Positions 7,910 to 17,482 are shown, counted from the first letter of the stretch. The stretch is 64,000 bases of DNA from Halobacillus sp. Marseille-Q1614 (GCF_902809865.1 NZ_CADDWH010000001.1:2728001-2792000); one strand, 5' to 3'. Numbers and translations are program-made. Notes: generated from the letters alone by a model not told the origin.

Positions 7910-9031
7910 TCAGCCTCCACTCCCACTGGACTCTGCTTTTTTATTATCCTTCACTCTCTTCTTAACCAGGACCCCGATTAATAGTAATAGCGGAAATATC
8001 AGCCCGTGCATAACTTTATACGGAAATACATTTATTACAAAAGTTTCAAAATACGCCACATCTGGATAAACAACGATAGATAACACAACCATCCCCATAC
8101 CGAGCGGCAATAGCAGCGGACGATAATCATCGATATTTAAGAACTGAGCAGTTCCTACAGCTGATGCGTAATAAAGGATGATCAGCTTAAAAAAAATCGT
8201 CAGCATCCAAACGATTGCAACAATAATTTCAATCCCTTCTAAGAAGCCGGCAATATTTATCTTGCTGGCCAGTTCATAACTCGGATACGCATTCAACGCT
8301 GCCAGATCGCTTCCCAAAACGAGAATGCTGAACAATGTGATCATGACCAGCAAGCCTCCGCCAATCAGCAAGGCGAGAAACCAGGCAGTTTTGGCTTTCT
8401 CTTTTTCCTTCACCTGAGGAAAAATCATAAGAAATACGACCATTTCAAGAACCGGCGTATTTAAGAAAATAAAAGAAGCGCCTGTAATCGATTTTGCTCC
8501 ACTGTCAAACATTGGCTGAAGATTTTGCAATTCAATTTGAGGGGTCAGCGCAGCGAACATAAATACCAGCAGCAGGAACGTCCAAGTAATGAAAATCTCC
8601 GCAGATCTCCCCATTACTTCAATTCCCATACGCGCTCCCCAAATCACAACGAGTAAAAATAAGATGTGAGTGAATTGCAGCGGGGTCTGGATCATGATCT
8701 GTGTGGTCATGAAATCACCAATATTCCTTAAAACCAAAGAGGCCAGTAAATAAATAAAGGCCAGATGAAAAACACAAATGATTCGTCCAATCCACTTTCC
8801 GTATACATCTATTGCGGCCTCCACAAACGTTTGGTTCTCAAGGGTTATCCCAATCTTGTGATAGAGAAGTACTAATAAAAATCCAACCCCCAACCCAAGC
8901 AATGAGGCGATCCAGGCATCTTGTCCCGCTTTTGCTGCTAAAGGAGTAGGGATAATGATGATGGAACTCCCTATTAAAAATAATATGACCAGGTACATAA
9001 ACTGCCGCGGGCTGATGGTCTTGTTATCCAT
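7910..9031 (-). CDS. Spore germination receptor B subunit (GerKB/GerAB family), upstream cluster
   Basis: A 373-residue polytopic membrane protein of the germination permease family, beginning ISPRQFMYLVILFLIGSSIIIIP with a germinant-transporter-like set of about ten helices and a charged C-terminal tail. It completes the first cluster (A 10530-12083, C 9334-10533, D 9090-9323, B here). AGAGAGGGGG lies upstream of the ATG. The protein is clearly diverged from the B subunit at 3796-4890, so the two receptors probably differ in specificity. Confidence 0.88.
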   Translation of the reverse strand: MDNKTISPRQFMYLVILFLIGSSIIIIPTPLAAKAGQDAWIASLLGLGVGFLLVLLYHKIGITLENQTFVEAAIDVYGKWIGRIICVFHLAFIYLLASLVLRNIGDFMTTQIMIQTPLQFTHILFLLVVIWGARMGIEVMGRSAEIFITWTFLLLVFMFAALTPQIELQNLQPMFDSGAKSITGASFIFLNTPVLEMVVFLMIFPQVKEKEKAKTAWFLALLIGGGLLVMITLFSILVLGSDLAALNAYPSYELASKINIAGFLEGIEIIVAIVWMLTIFFKLIILYYASAVGTAQFLNIDDYRPLLLPLGMGMVVLSIVVYPDVAYFETFVINVFPYKVMHGLIFPLLLLIGVLVKKRVKDNKKAESSGSGG

Positions 9032-9089
9032 CGTAAATCCCCCTCTCTTTTAATCGGGAAGGATCCTGCAGTAAACACAGCTCCTCTCA

Positions 9090-9323
9090 CTAATTGAATA
9101 TCTTATCCAGCCATGCATTGACCGGAGCATAGTACCACTGAATGAGGTCAGCAGGGTTTGGAAGATTTGTTCCTATTGCTTCTAGGATGCTGACCGTAGT
9201 CGCTGCAGCCAGCAGTATACAAAAATAAACGATATCTTTCTTTTTCTTTTCGCGCTTAAGTTTAGGTACTTCTATAAAAAAGATACCTGCCGCTGTAAAG
9301 ACAATCGCCATGATCGGCCACAT
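9090..9323 (-). CDS. Small two-helix protein inside germination operon (GerKD-like D subunit)
   Basis: A 77-residue protein with two hydrophobic segments (about 1-20 and 29-48) separated by a strongly basic loop (KLKREKKKKD). It sits between the C and B subunit genes, 10 bases after the C stop, with GAGAGAGT before the ATG. Small two-helix D subunits are known in some Bacillus germinant-receptor operons and modulate germination. Size, topology and position fit that role, though sequence conservation in this group is low. The neighbouring second cluster lacks such a gene. Confidence 0.65.
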   Translation of the reverse strand: MWPIMAIVFTAAGIFFIEVPKLKREKKKKDIVYFCILLAAATTVSILEAIGTNLPNPADLIQWYYAPVNAWLDKIFN

Positions 9324-9333
9324 ACTCTCTCAT

Positions 9334-10533
9334 CTACCCTTCTTTTATTGCAGGCTGTGCGGTTGTGCCCTTTCTTCGAATATCCGTAGACACATCAACT
9401 TTGACATCGAGCTCTGGGAAATGTTCATCCCAGCTTTTTTCGACCTTTTTCCAATACTTTGGATGCTGCCGGTGAATGGAATTTCCAAATCCGAAAATAT
9501 CACTCTTATATTTCTCCTGGGCACTATCAATCGCCAATTCCATCCGATCTTTCAGCGTCTTTTCAAGCTGTTCGTCTAATTTCTTAATAGTTTTTATTTT
9601 ACTCAGGTCTATATCGCATTGAACTTCCCCTACATTCGCTTCAGCTTCCAGGGAAACTATAATAGCAGGTTTCTCATTATTCATTTCCGACTCGATGGCT
9701 GCTTGTGTCCTTATAATCTCAATGGCTACCTTTCCTTCGCCTTCTTCACATGGAAGATTAACGATCGTACCTTTTACGTTTCCAGCAATATCATTATAGC
9801 CCTTGCTTTCATCCTCATTCAGCCAGCCAATTAATCGATCCCCTTTAAAAATAGCAAGGTTATCGACTTCGAGTCTGGTGGGGGAATCTATATTTTCTAC
9901 ATTGCTGATATTATTGCCGATTTCTTCACTCCCTTTCATCGTCACTCCGGTCATCACCGGATGGATTCCTTTACTGTGTATGTCAGAAATGACATCATCA
10001 ATATTAACTCCGTGTGTAGCTGCCCAGCTTTCTTCTGCATTCTTAAGAGTGTCCATCACTTTATTGGCAGGTATTTTTTCATAGGCCGTAATGACACTGA
10101 GGATGTCTTCAACATTTGAATCTTTAGCCACCGTAAGAAAAAAACTAGTGCGCATATTATGATCCCTGTAGAGAAAATCCAAAGTTGAAAGAATTCCTTC
10201 TTCAGCAAGAGCTGAACTAAGGACAACTAAACGCAGCTGAGACAAATAAACTCTTCGGGGAGACGTCGTAGTCATTTTTCTTAAAGCCTCAAACAGCGTG
10301 TCACCTTCTTCTTTGTACAGAGATACGGGAGGCCGGGTGGAAGGAGCTTCTGTCGCAATTTCAGAAGGGTTGATCAGCTGAACATAAACGACATATTTGC
10401 CCTCCTCCGTTTTATCAATCCCTAACGCCACGCCGATTCCGAGATCATCCATCTCTCTGCTGTCCCAGCATCCGCTTAGAAAGACAAGACACGCAGTCAA
10501 CACAAGAAAAACAGAGGTTAACTTCTTTTTCAT
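9334..10533 (-). CDS. Spore germination receptor C subunit (Ger(x)C lipoprotein), upstream cluster
   Basis: A 399-residue lipoprotein. The signal peptide ends at the lipobox and mature start LSGCWDSREMDDLG, followed by ALGIDKTEEGKYVVYVQ and a C-terminal HPKYWKKVEKSWDEHFPELDV that parallels the other C subunit in the window. Its ATG overlaps the stop of the A-subunit gene (ATGA), indicating translational coupling. Role as for other Ger(x)C proteins: assembly and function of the germinant receptor at the spore inner membrane. Confidence 0.9.
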   Translation of the reverse strand: MKKKLTSVFLVLTACLVFLSGCWDSREMDDLGIGVALGIDKTEEGKYVVYVQLINPSEIATEAPSTRPPVSLYKEEGDTLFEALRKMTTTSPRRVYLSQLRLVVLSSALAEEGILSTLDFLYRDHNMRTSFFLTVAKDSNVEDILSVITAYEKIPANKVMDTLKNAEESWAATHGVNIDDVISDIHSKGIHPVMTGVTMKGSEEIGNNISNVENIDSPTRLEVDNLAIFKGDRLIGWLNEDESKGYNDIAGNVKGTIVNLPCEEGEGKVAIEIIRTQAAIESEMNNEKPAIIVSLEAEANVGEVQCDIDLSKIKTIKKLDEQLEKTLKDRMELAIDSAQEKYKSDIFGFGNSIHRQHPKYWKKVEKSWDEHFPELDVKVDVSTDIRRKGTTAQPAIKEG

Positions 10534-12083
10534 TGTGAGCCCCCCTTACCCTGCGCCGGCCCGCTTGCTCTTGACTGATTACTATGAGCTGTAGTTTGAG
10601 GCCTCGAAAATAATCTCCAGTGTGGAAAACGTACAAGTACATCCTTCTGATCCTTAGCAACAAGCGGTGCAAATGGTGACATATAGGGAACCCCAAACGA
10701 CTTCAGGCTGCATAGATGAAGCACGATCGAAATCATACCTAGAATGATTCCATATAAGCCGAAGGTCGCTGCTAAAATCATCAGCAGAAAGCGAAGCATC
10801 CTGATCGAAATCGCCATGTTATAGGAAGGAATGACGAAGCTGCTGATGGCTGTCATCGCAACAACGATAACCATTGCAGGAGACACTAATCCCGCTTGTA
10901 CCGCTGCTTCACCCAGTACGAGCGCACCAACGATAGAAACCGCCGAACCTACAGGTCTCGGAAGCCTTACCCCGGCTTCCCTCAGTACTTCAAAGGTAAT
11001 CTCCATCAATACCGCTTCGGCAAACGCCGGAAAAGGCACCCCTTCCCGCTGGGCCGCTAAGTTGATAAGCAGCGGGGCAGGAATCATTTCCTGGTGGAAC
11101 GTAGAAACCGCGATATATAAAGCAGGCAAAAATAAGGCCACAATAAACGAAAACAACCGCAGCATCCTGATAATTGTTCCAATGTCAAAACGCTGGTAGT
11201 AATCTTCACTCGACTGCATGAAATTAACGAATAAAGCCGGAACAAGAAGCACATTCGGCGTCCCATCCGTTATAATTGCTACTCTTCCTTCAAGAAGGCC
11301 TGCAGCAATCGAATCCGGACGTTCTGAATAGTAAACCCTGGGAAAAGGAGAGTAGGGACTATCTTCAATGTATTCCTCGATATATCCGCTCTCAAGCACC
11401 CCATCGATGTCAATCTTATCAAGTCTTGCATGTACTTCATCGACAATGCTCTGATCCGCTGTATCCTTAATATAAACAACGACGGTATCCGTCTTCGTCA
11501 TCCGGCCGATTCTTTTCGCATCCATTCTGAGGTTAGGGTCTCTAATTTTCCTGCGGAGCATGGAAGTGTTGATCCGCAGTGTCTCCGTAAACGCCTCTTT
11601 CGGCCCGCGGATAACACCCTCTGACGTGTTCTCCTGAACTCCCCGGTTCACCCACCCCTTCGTACTGGCAGCAAACCCCTTCTTCTCATGATCCAGCAGA
11701 ACAATCGTTTCACCAGACAAAAGCTTCAGCAGTAAATCATCAAACTGTGAGGTTTCCGTAAGTTCCCCAATCGGAAGCGCAGAATCCTTAAGCGTCTCAT
11801 AGACATGTCGAAAAGAAAGTCCTGATTTAGGGGCTTCCAGAAGTAACGCATCCATAATAAAATGCTGCACCGTATTTTTATCCACCATGCCATCGATGTA
11901 AATAACTGCACAGCTCTTGCTTTTGTCCAAAGTAAACCGGCGCACTACAAGGTCTGAGCTCTTACCTAGCGTTTCCTCAAGGAATGTAAGGTTATCCTCC
12001 AGATCCTTAAAGAGCGGCTTGGCAAGACTCTCATCGACTTTGGCCGTAACTTCCTGAGATTGTTGTTTCTTTCTGCGCTTCAT
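10530..12083 (-). CDS. Spore germination receptor A subunit (GerKA/GerAA family), upstream cluster
   Basis: A GerA-family protein of about 517 residues with the same order as its partner at 6202-7791. The soluble N-terminal domain has KSCAVIYIDGMVDKNTV, RGPKEAFTETLRINTSMLRR and EGRVAIITDGTPNVLLVPALF, then a membrane domain, then a Ser/Gln-rich tail. Two in-frame ATGs exist. I prefer 12083, because AAAGGGG lies 7 bases ahead of it but only 1 base ahead of 12089. Head of the seven-gene double receptor region. A sigma-G-like promoter can be drawn upstream. Confidence 0.9.
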   Translation of the reverse strand: MKRRKKQQSQEVTAKVDESLAKPLFKDLEDNLTFLEETLGKSSDLVVRRFTLDKSKSCAVIYIDGMVDKNTVQHFIMDALLLEAPKSGLSFRHVYETLKDSALPIGELTETSQFDDLLLKLLSGETIVLLDHEKKGFAASTKGWVNRGVQENTSEGVIRGPKEAFTETLRINTSMLRRKIRDPNLRMDAKRIGRMTKTDTVVVYIKDTADQSIVDEVHARLDKIDIDGVLESGYIEEYIEDSPYSPFPRVYYSERPDSIAAGLLEGRVAIITDGTPNVLLVPALFVNFMQSSEDYYQRFDIGTIIRMLRLFSFIVALFLPALYIAVSTFHQEMIPAPLLINLAAQREGVPFPAFAEAVLMEITFEVLREAGVRLPRPVGSAVSIVGALVLGEAAVQAGLVSPAMVIVVAMTAISSFVIPSYNMAISIRMLRFLLMILAATFGLYGIILGMISIVLHLCSLKSFGVPYMSPFAPLVAKDQKDVLVRFPHWRLFSRPQTTAHSNQSRASGPAQGKGGSQ

Positions 12084-12115
12084 GTTCATGCCCCTTTGAA
12101 TAGTGCTTTGCTTCT

Positions 12116-12146
12116 TAGCATGTACAGTAAATGGATAAGTTATGAA
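12116..12146 (-). promoter_or_regulatory. Candidate sigma-G-type promoter for the germination operon
   Basis: On the minus strand TTCATA (12146-12141) and CATGCTA (12122-12116) are separated by 18 bases. This is close to the forespore sigma-G pattern (TGNATA-type -35, CATACTA-type -10) that drives ger operons. The -10 lies about 30 bases before the first gene's start codon. Motif match only. Confidence 0.4.
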
Positions 12147-12204
12147 TTCTTGGACGTAATGGACAATTTCTGAAAAGAAACTCCGAGAATTAATTTTTTG
12201 TTTG

Positions 12205-12350
12205 ATTAATTATGGAAGGTAGGAAATTCACTCCCTTTTCGCGGACGAAAGGTCAAGTCTCCTTCTCGTTCCTCGCTATGGGATCTTGCCCGCACGTTTT
12301 TCCGCAGGAGTGTCGCGAACTTCCTGACCCACCAGACCACCATTCTACAG
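12205..12350. other. GC-rich non-coding element with imperfect dyad
   Basis: No ORF with a ribosome site is seen. Between an A/T-rich promoter zone and the terminator lies an abruptly GC-richer stretch with partly complementary pieces (CGCGGAC with GTCGCG, TCTCCT with AGGAG, GGTCAAG with CTTCCTGACC). It resembles degenerate intergenic repeats common in Bacillaceae chromosomes. Its copy number cannot be checked here. Confidence 0.35.
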
Positions 12351-12362
12351 AGCAAAGATTAT

Positions 12363-12409
12363 AAAAAAGCCCGCCCTCTTGCCAAACTGGCGAGGGACAG
12401 GCTTTTTTT
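12363..12409. terminator. Bidirectional intrinsic terminator
   Basis: AAAAAAGCC and GGCTTTTTTT flank the arms GCCCTCTTGCC and GGCGAGGGAC, so a T-tract follows the hairpin on both strands. On the minus strand it ends the McrBC-like operon, 7 bases after its last stop codon. Confidence 0.85.
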
Positions 12410-12415
12410 GTTATC

Positions 12416-14911
12416 TCATATCAATAATTTCTGAAGTTTTTTAAACACCATAACTGGGTTATGAGTAAATTCTGTTAAAGAATCACTCACTTCATAACCC
12501 TCTTTGTTGCTTATGATCAACCTATCGTATGGCTTATCAATTTTTATCTTACAGTCTCCCACGATAAATGATGTTATCCCTGTGGAAGTATCTAAATAAG
12601 TACTGTCTAACTCTGTTCTTACTCTCTTCGTGTACCTTCTTAAGAACCTCCATAGTTTTAATTCGTCTTTTGATTTCATAAACAACTCTGGAAGATCCTT
12701 AGCGTTCTTTAAAATATTCATGGTCGTAATGGCATAAACTCTTATACCATACCCAACAGGCCGAATGGTTTCTTCGAGATTTCTCCAATAATCAACATGG
12801 AACTTTACATACCATTGATTTGATTGACTAGGAACCTCCGTAATACTCGACCTCTTTACGATTTCAGCATTGGATATTTCCCCATAATAAGTGATTCCAT
12901 TGGGTTCATTGGATTCTTTTGCTTCAGTTTGTTTAATATAAAGAGCGATATACTTCGCTTCCTGCCAACCTTGCGATAATTGTTTTACAGGAATATGATA
13001 AAAACATTCTTGCTTATGAATAGCTAGACGTCTAGCGTCCTTAACTACCCCAACTAAAACCTTCTCTTCTAATGAAGATTCCCAGTGCTCAATCGCTCCT
13101 TTAGGTAAAATTCCTTGATGCTGTAAATCCTCAGGACTGCTTTCCACTAAACGCTCCACAAACTGCTCAACGAGTCTTGTGGTATTAGGCAGAAAAGGGA
13201 AACCTCCGATATTTACTTCATTAATGCTTTTATAAAAATGATGGTTGTCATAGTTGTCTTCGTCCATCCAAGGAAATAACACGTAAGCGCCAAAAGCGTG
13301 GCGTTCATATGGACCATCATTCTTATATACCCAGGCATCTCGATAGCGGTGCATCGTATTGATATCCGCTTCCATCGGTCCAGGTGTTAGTTGTTGAGTA
13401 CGAGGAGGGCCAAAGTCAATCCGATACTTAGCGTCAAAAATGTATTGATAATCGTAAGAGTGTCCTTTTTTCTGGATGGTTAGCATAATGTCTGACTTTT
13501 GCCGAACCGTTGGGGGATCTTGATGTCTCTCCTGGAAGCTTAGAGTAATCAATTCATCAGTACTTGAATGTTTAAATGTTCTCTTAGCCGTTTTGCTTTG
13601 ATCAAGATCTACAAAAAGGCCCTTTTGTTTAATTTTGATAATATCCTGATCTATAGCGATATATTTTTTATGTAGGATCTGCCCCATTTTTAAATAAGTC
13701 CAGTATTCATATAGTGTGGCGACATCCTTTACGGACATTTTAAAAATCTCGCCTTGTAGGGTGAGTCCTTGAGAAAGGATGAGATAAATCATGTAAGCAT
13801 CACGATAGCCTTGCTTCATTTGTATCACTAAGCTTAATACTGAACGATCTAACTTACTAATTTGCCTCCAAAAGGAACGTTGAACAATAGCTTTTAATTC
13901 TAGGTCCATCTTTATTGACTGCTCCAAAACTTTAGTGTCGGCATCTGGGTTATTTCTAGAATACTTCTCTAATTTTAGGATTAAATCTTGAACCTTTTCT
14001 TGAAGGCGATAAACCATGAACTTTACGAATCTATTCTCTAACGTATCGTAGGAGAGACTCTTCTTAGCATTTAGTCCTTTTTCGGGCATCTTCGTACTAT
14101 TGCCGATCTCTATTCCTTGAGCGGTTTCCTTAAAAAGATGTGGACGCTTCCGCAAGTAACGCCTCGATACATTATCCATTCTCTTTAATTGATCCCCTCG
14201 AACCGAACGGTATTCCGTAACTAAGTTATGATGAGGCTGTCTTTCTATTTGCTGTACAGCTTGAATAAAACGATGATAATAATGAGTTAGCAACCGATAA
14301 AATTCAACAATGGATGGTTCCTTTGAGGAAATTTTCGATGCCCCAAGAAACGTCTTTTTCATAAAATGAAACACCAAATTATAAATTTCCTCACTTATTT
14401 CATCTAATAAGCTCTGATAGTCCTCCTTGTAATCGAGCTTAGTAGGAAAAAGCTCAATCGTAATATGAGCAAGTGTGTGATTTTTGTCATGTATTTCAAA
14501 CTCAGTTAAGCCCACCTCATTCATAAACTGAAGCTGTCCCATCAAAAAACTTAAATTACCGACTGTTTCTTTACTTACAGACTTACGAATCAGCGGGTGT
14601 TCATGATAAAAGAATAACTCTTTATCCGTTTTAGAGATCACCACGATTTGATAGATCTCATTTTCAAAAAAGATTGGCGGTAAGTCATCTGCCGGAAGGT
14701 TTACTAACCTTTCCTTAATAGGATGAAACACTTGAATATTTGCTTTATCTAGTCCGTCGACTTTTAAAAGCATGGATTGTTGATCAAGCTTCGTTTTCTC
14801 TTTATATTGCTTCAAGCTTTCAAAACGACGATTGAATGGTTTCCCTTTGATATGAAGAGAAAATTCTTCATGTTCCATAACTAATAATTTTATATCGTTA
14901 GCATTAGACAT
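12416..14911 (-). CDS. McrC-like nuclease subunit (DUF2357 / PD-(D/E)XK) of a modification-dependent restriction system
   Basis: An 831-residue protein. The first ~390 residues match the helical DUF2357 architecture found in McrC-like partners of McrB GTPases. A PD-(D/E)XK nuclease core follows, with Asp474 in SDIML and the DAK signature Asp493-Lys495 (IFDAKYR), as in the PDDEXK_7 family. Residues about 615-735 are a strand-rich extension (CFYHIPVKQL, AKYIALYIK, ITYYGEI) that may be a PUA-like reader, which is inference. It lies 23 bases after the AAA+ gene and is followed by a strong terminator. The expected role is cleaving DNA carrying modified bases, driven by the McrB-like partner. It has no obvious methyltransferase partner, as expected for type IV restriction. 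Confidence 0.8.
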   Translation of the reverse strand: MSNANDIKLLVMEHEEFSLHIKGKPFNRRFESLKQYKEKTKLDQQSMLLKVDGLDKANIQVFHPIKERLVNLPADDLPPIFFENEIYQIVVISKTDKELFFYHEHPLIRKSVSKETVGNLSFLMGQLQFMNEVGLTEFEIHDKNHTLAHITIELFPTKLDYKEDYQSLLDEISEEIYNLVFHFMKKTFLGASKISSKEPSIVEFYRLLTHYYHRFIQAVQQIERQPHHNLVTEYRSVRGDQLKRMDNVSRRYLRKRPHLFKETAQGIEIGNSTKMPEKGLNAKKSLSYDTLENRFVKFMVYRLQEKVQDLILKLEKYSRNNPDADTKVLEQSIKMDLELKAIVQRSFWRQISKLDRSVLSLVIQMKQGYRDAYMIYLILSQGLTLQGEIFKMSVKDVATLYEYWTYLKMGQILHKKYIAIDQDIIKIKQKGLFVDLDQSKTAKRTFKHSSTDELITLSFQERHQDPPTVRQKSDIMLTIQKKGHSYDYQYIFDAKYRIDFGPPRTQQLTPGPMEADINTMHRYRDAWVYKNDGPYERHAFGAYVLFPWMDEDNYDNHHFYKSINEVNIGGFPFLPNTTRLVEQFVERLVESSPEDLQHQGILPKGAIEHWESSLEEKVLVGVVKDARRLAIHKQECFYHIPVKQLSQGWQEAKYIALYIKQTEAKESNEPNGITYYGEISNAEIVKRSSITEVPSQSNQWYVKFHVDYWRNLEETIRPVGYGIRVYAITTMNILKNAKDLPELFMKSKDELKLWRFLRRYTKRVRTELDSTYLDTSTGITSFIVGDCKIKIDKPYDRLIISNKEGYEVSDSLTEFTHNPVMVFKKLQKLLI

Positions 14912-14934
14912 CCTACCGCCCCCTTTCTATACAA

Positions 14935-17328
14935 TCATCCCAGCCAGAATGATGTGAATCCATTTTGTTGCTGGTTTCTATACATCGTCTCAAGCTTCTG
15001 AGCTGACAAAGGATAACGTGCATCTTGAATGCTCGCCCCGGCATAGTTTAAGTCTTGGCCTGTACAAAAATGAAATAACTCTTCAATCATATTCGCTGTT
15101 TGAGCATCACTTCCATTTAGTTTAGGCAAAACCTTCTGGAGCAGTTGTCGATCAAAAGCATCCTTCGGCTCCATAAGATCGGATTGCTGATTATAAATCA
15201 TGTAGTAGCATATCTCATCACGAATACGATAACCAAAATGGGCACTATTCTTTTTTAGAATCTCATTTACTTGAATGAGCTGCTCAGTTGTTTGTCGAAT
15301 TAATTTTTCATGAGTAGGAAATGCATCCTTCAGAGTGATAAATTGTGGTTTTATAGAATTATTATCTACCTTCGCTGAGGCAACCTCTGCCTCTTTAATG
15401 AAATCAGGAAAGAAATCTAAAGCTACATCATTAAATTCCATCGTATTCGCACGATCTAACACCTTTGAGCTAAAAGGATGTGTGGTTTCGTCCATATTAA
15501 CAGTTCCTATAATATACACATTTTCAGGAATAATAACTTGATGATTATAGGATTCAGGAGTTGGAATTTCAGACGTTACGATTTTCCCGTTTATTTTTTT
15601 ACGACTCTCCATTACGCTTAAAAGGTCGCTAAAATAATATTCAACTCTAGCTAGATTCATCTCATCTAATAAAACGAAATAAGGTTTATAGAGGTTTAAC
15701 TCAGCATCTATAAGAACTTCAGTTAAAGGACCAGGCTTAAATTCCCCTTTTATATCTTCAAAACCTATTAAGTCTGACCCATCACTCCAGTCCGGTCGTA
15801 CAGGAATAAGCGAGAACCTTCCGTTTTCCTCTGTGGCCCCTAGACTAGCGGCAAACTTCTCAACGATCTTCGTTTTACCAGTTCCTGAGATCCCTGATAG
15901 AATAACAAAAGGCTTCGTCTTTAATGACAAGTACAAGCTTTTTATCTCTTCTTCTTTATAGTAAAGGCCTTCAGATTTAATATAATGATAGATATGACTA
16001 AGCAGTTCAGAATCTGAGTCGAAATGATCGAAATCCTCAATAGGTGTTTTATTTTCGATCGTTATTTTCTCTTTAATGGCTTTTGGTAAAAGCTCTTTAA
16101 ATTGATTAACTAACTTCAGAACAAACGAATCAGAGACAGTATAAAAATACCCTTGTTTGACATCACCGTTGCGGTCAAAAGGACCCGTTTCTTCTTCACG
16201 CCATTCTAGTGGAATCTCACTCTTATCTATCCCTGGATTCATCTCATGATATTTCACCTTTAATAAATTGCCCTCTTCTTGCCAACTATCATTCCCAAAT
16301 GGCTTTTGACTTGTTACAGCAGGCTCTATCACTTCACAAATGGAATGAATCGTTCCTTGAGAATACGCAAAGACTATATCTCCAAGATTAGCTATTAATA
16401 GATCAGTGTGATGAGCTAATGGTCTCCCATTTTTGTTAGCTTTAGGCGCCCATAAAAACCCACCTTCTTTTTCACCTTTCTTTGTCTGTCCCTGATTTAC
16501 CCACCAGTATTGTCTATCCTCTTTCGTAGATTCCATATGAATCACATTCCAATCCTCGTCGATTATTCGAGCAAATTTTAGCCATTGGATAATATTTTTT
16601 GTTCTATACTCTGCGACCGACTGCTTAATGCGGGTCCCATCCTTCGAACTAACCACTGTTAAATAGGCCACTTCATATAAGACTTCCTGTTTTTCCTTTA
16701 TGCTATAATCTCGCATATGCGTAAGCATGTCATAAACCATATGTACATAAGGGGTACTTAAGATCCTCTTCCTAAGCTTAGGAAGAGAAGTATCATTTTC
16801 GATAAGGTTATATTCATTATCCAAATAACCGAGAAGTCTTAAGCTTTGTCTTGCTCGAGATTTTAATCTCCGAACACTATCTTCTTTAAAAGCTTGCGTA
16901 ATAGTTGAAGCCGTATATTTTTCATCTACAAGATCTCTAAGTAGACTCAATACCTGCTCTAAAGTGCTTTCGGGTAAATCTAACGTATCGAATTGTTTTA
17001 TAGAAACTTTATTTTCCTTTGATTCCACAAAGGGAAGGTTTGCTAAGAAACCCAGAAAAAAAGAGTGTCGCATTCCTAATTCAGTAAAATCTCCATAAGC
17101 ACACGTTCTCTTCTCTTGTAGAATTTCTAATGATCGGTCGAACCATTCTTTTTTTATAAGAACAGAAGGATCGTTGGTCATGCCATTCTGAAACTTACTT
17201 CTAGAAGCTTCCGTTTCAACATTTATTCCTTCTTCGTTGGCAGACACAATTTTATTTACAGCTTTTTGTTGAAGTGTAGTAATTGTGTCTAGTTGTTTAG
17301 CAAAGTCAAAAACAAACCTTTTAAGCAC
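14935..17328 (-). CDS. McrB-like AAA+ motor subunit with N-terminal EVE/PUA-like domain
   Basis: A 797-residue protein. Residues 1-265 are helical with winged-helix-like pieces. Residues about 272-405 begin YWWVNQGQTKKGE and include FLWAPKA and GDIVFAY, resembling EVE/PUA-like modified-base readers. The AAA+ domain follows: Walker A GISGTGKTK (479-487), Walker B FVLLDEMNLA (551-560), and the McrB-type signature GTVNMDETTHPF (608-619) preceding LDRANT. McrB proteins are nucleotide-driven hexamers, normally GTP-dependent, that bind modified DNA and recruit the McrC nuclease. GTG start with AGGAGGGG upstream. First gene of a two-gene operon. Nucleotide preference and modification target are not readable from sequence. 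Confidence 0.82.
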   Translation of the reverse strand: MLKRFVFDFAKQLDTITTLQQKAVNKIVSANEEGINVETEASRSKFQNGMTNDPSVLIKKEWFDRSLEILQEKRTCAYGDFTELGMRHSFFLGFLANLPFVESKENKVSIKQFDTLDLPESTLEQVLSLLRDLVDEKYTASTITQAFKEDSVRRLKSRARQSLRLLGYLDNEYNLIENDTSLPKLRKRILSTPYVHMVYDMLTHMRDYSIKEKQEVLYEVAYLTVVSSKDGTRIKQSVAEYRTKNIIQWLKFARIIDEDWNVIHMESTKEDRQYWWVNQGQTKKGEKEGGFLWAPKANKNGRPLAHHTDLLIANLGDIVFAYSQGTIHSICEVIEPAVTSQKPFGNDSWQEEGNLLKVKYHEMNPGIDKSEIPLEWREEETGPFDRNGDVKQGYFYTVSDSFVLKLVNQFKELLPKAIKEKITIENKTPIEDFDHFDSDSELLSHIYHYIKSEGLYYKEEEIKSLYLSLKTKPFVILSGISGTGKTKIVEKFAASLGATEENGRFSLIPVRPDWSDGSDLIGFEDIKGEFKPGPLTEVLIDAELNLYKPYFVLLDEMNLARVEYYFSDLLSVMESRKKINGKIVTSEIPTPESYNHQVIIPENVYIIGTVNMDETTHPFSSKVLDRANTMEFNDVALDFFPDFIKEAEVASAKVDNNSIKPQFITLKDAFPTHEKLIRQTTEQLIQVNEILKKNSAHFGYRIRDEICYYMIYNQQSDLMEPKDAFDRQLLQKVLPKLNGSDAQTANMIEELFHFCTGQDLNYAGASIQDARYPLSAQKLETMYRNQQQNGFTSFWLG

Positions 17329-17482
17329 GCCATCCCCTCCTACACTCTTTCCTTGATATCAATTATTTCAAATACTAGTCATTAACTCAATAAAGAAGAA
17401 GCCGCTAAATTATAAGTTACATTTTCATAGACTAGGGTATAAACCAACTAACATTTACCAAGTGATAAGGAGATGGATAGTT

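Noticed and set aside
10445-11266. Several long opposite- or other-frame ORFs inside the germination A gene
   Set aside because: They are shadows of a strongly conserved gene, with no ribosome sites of their own.
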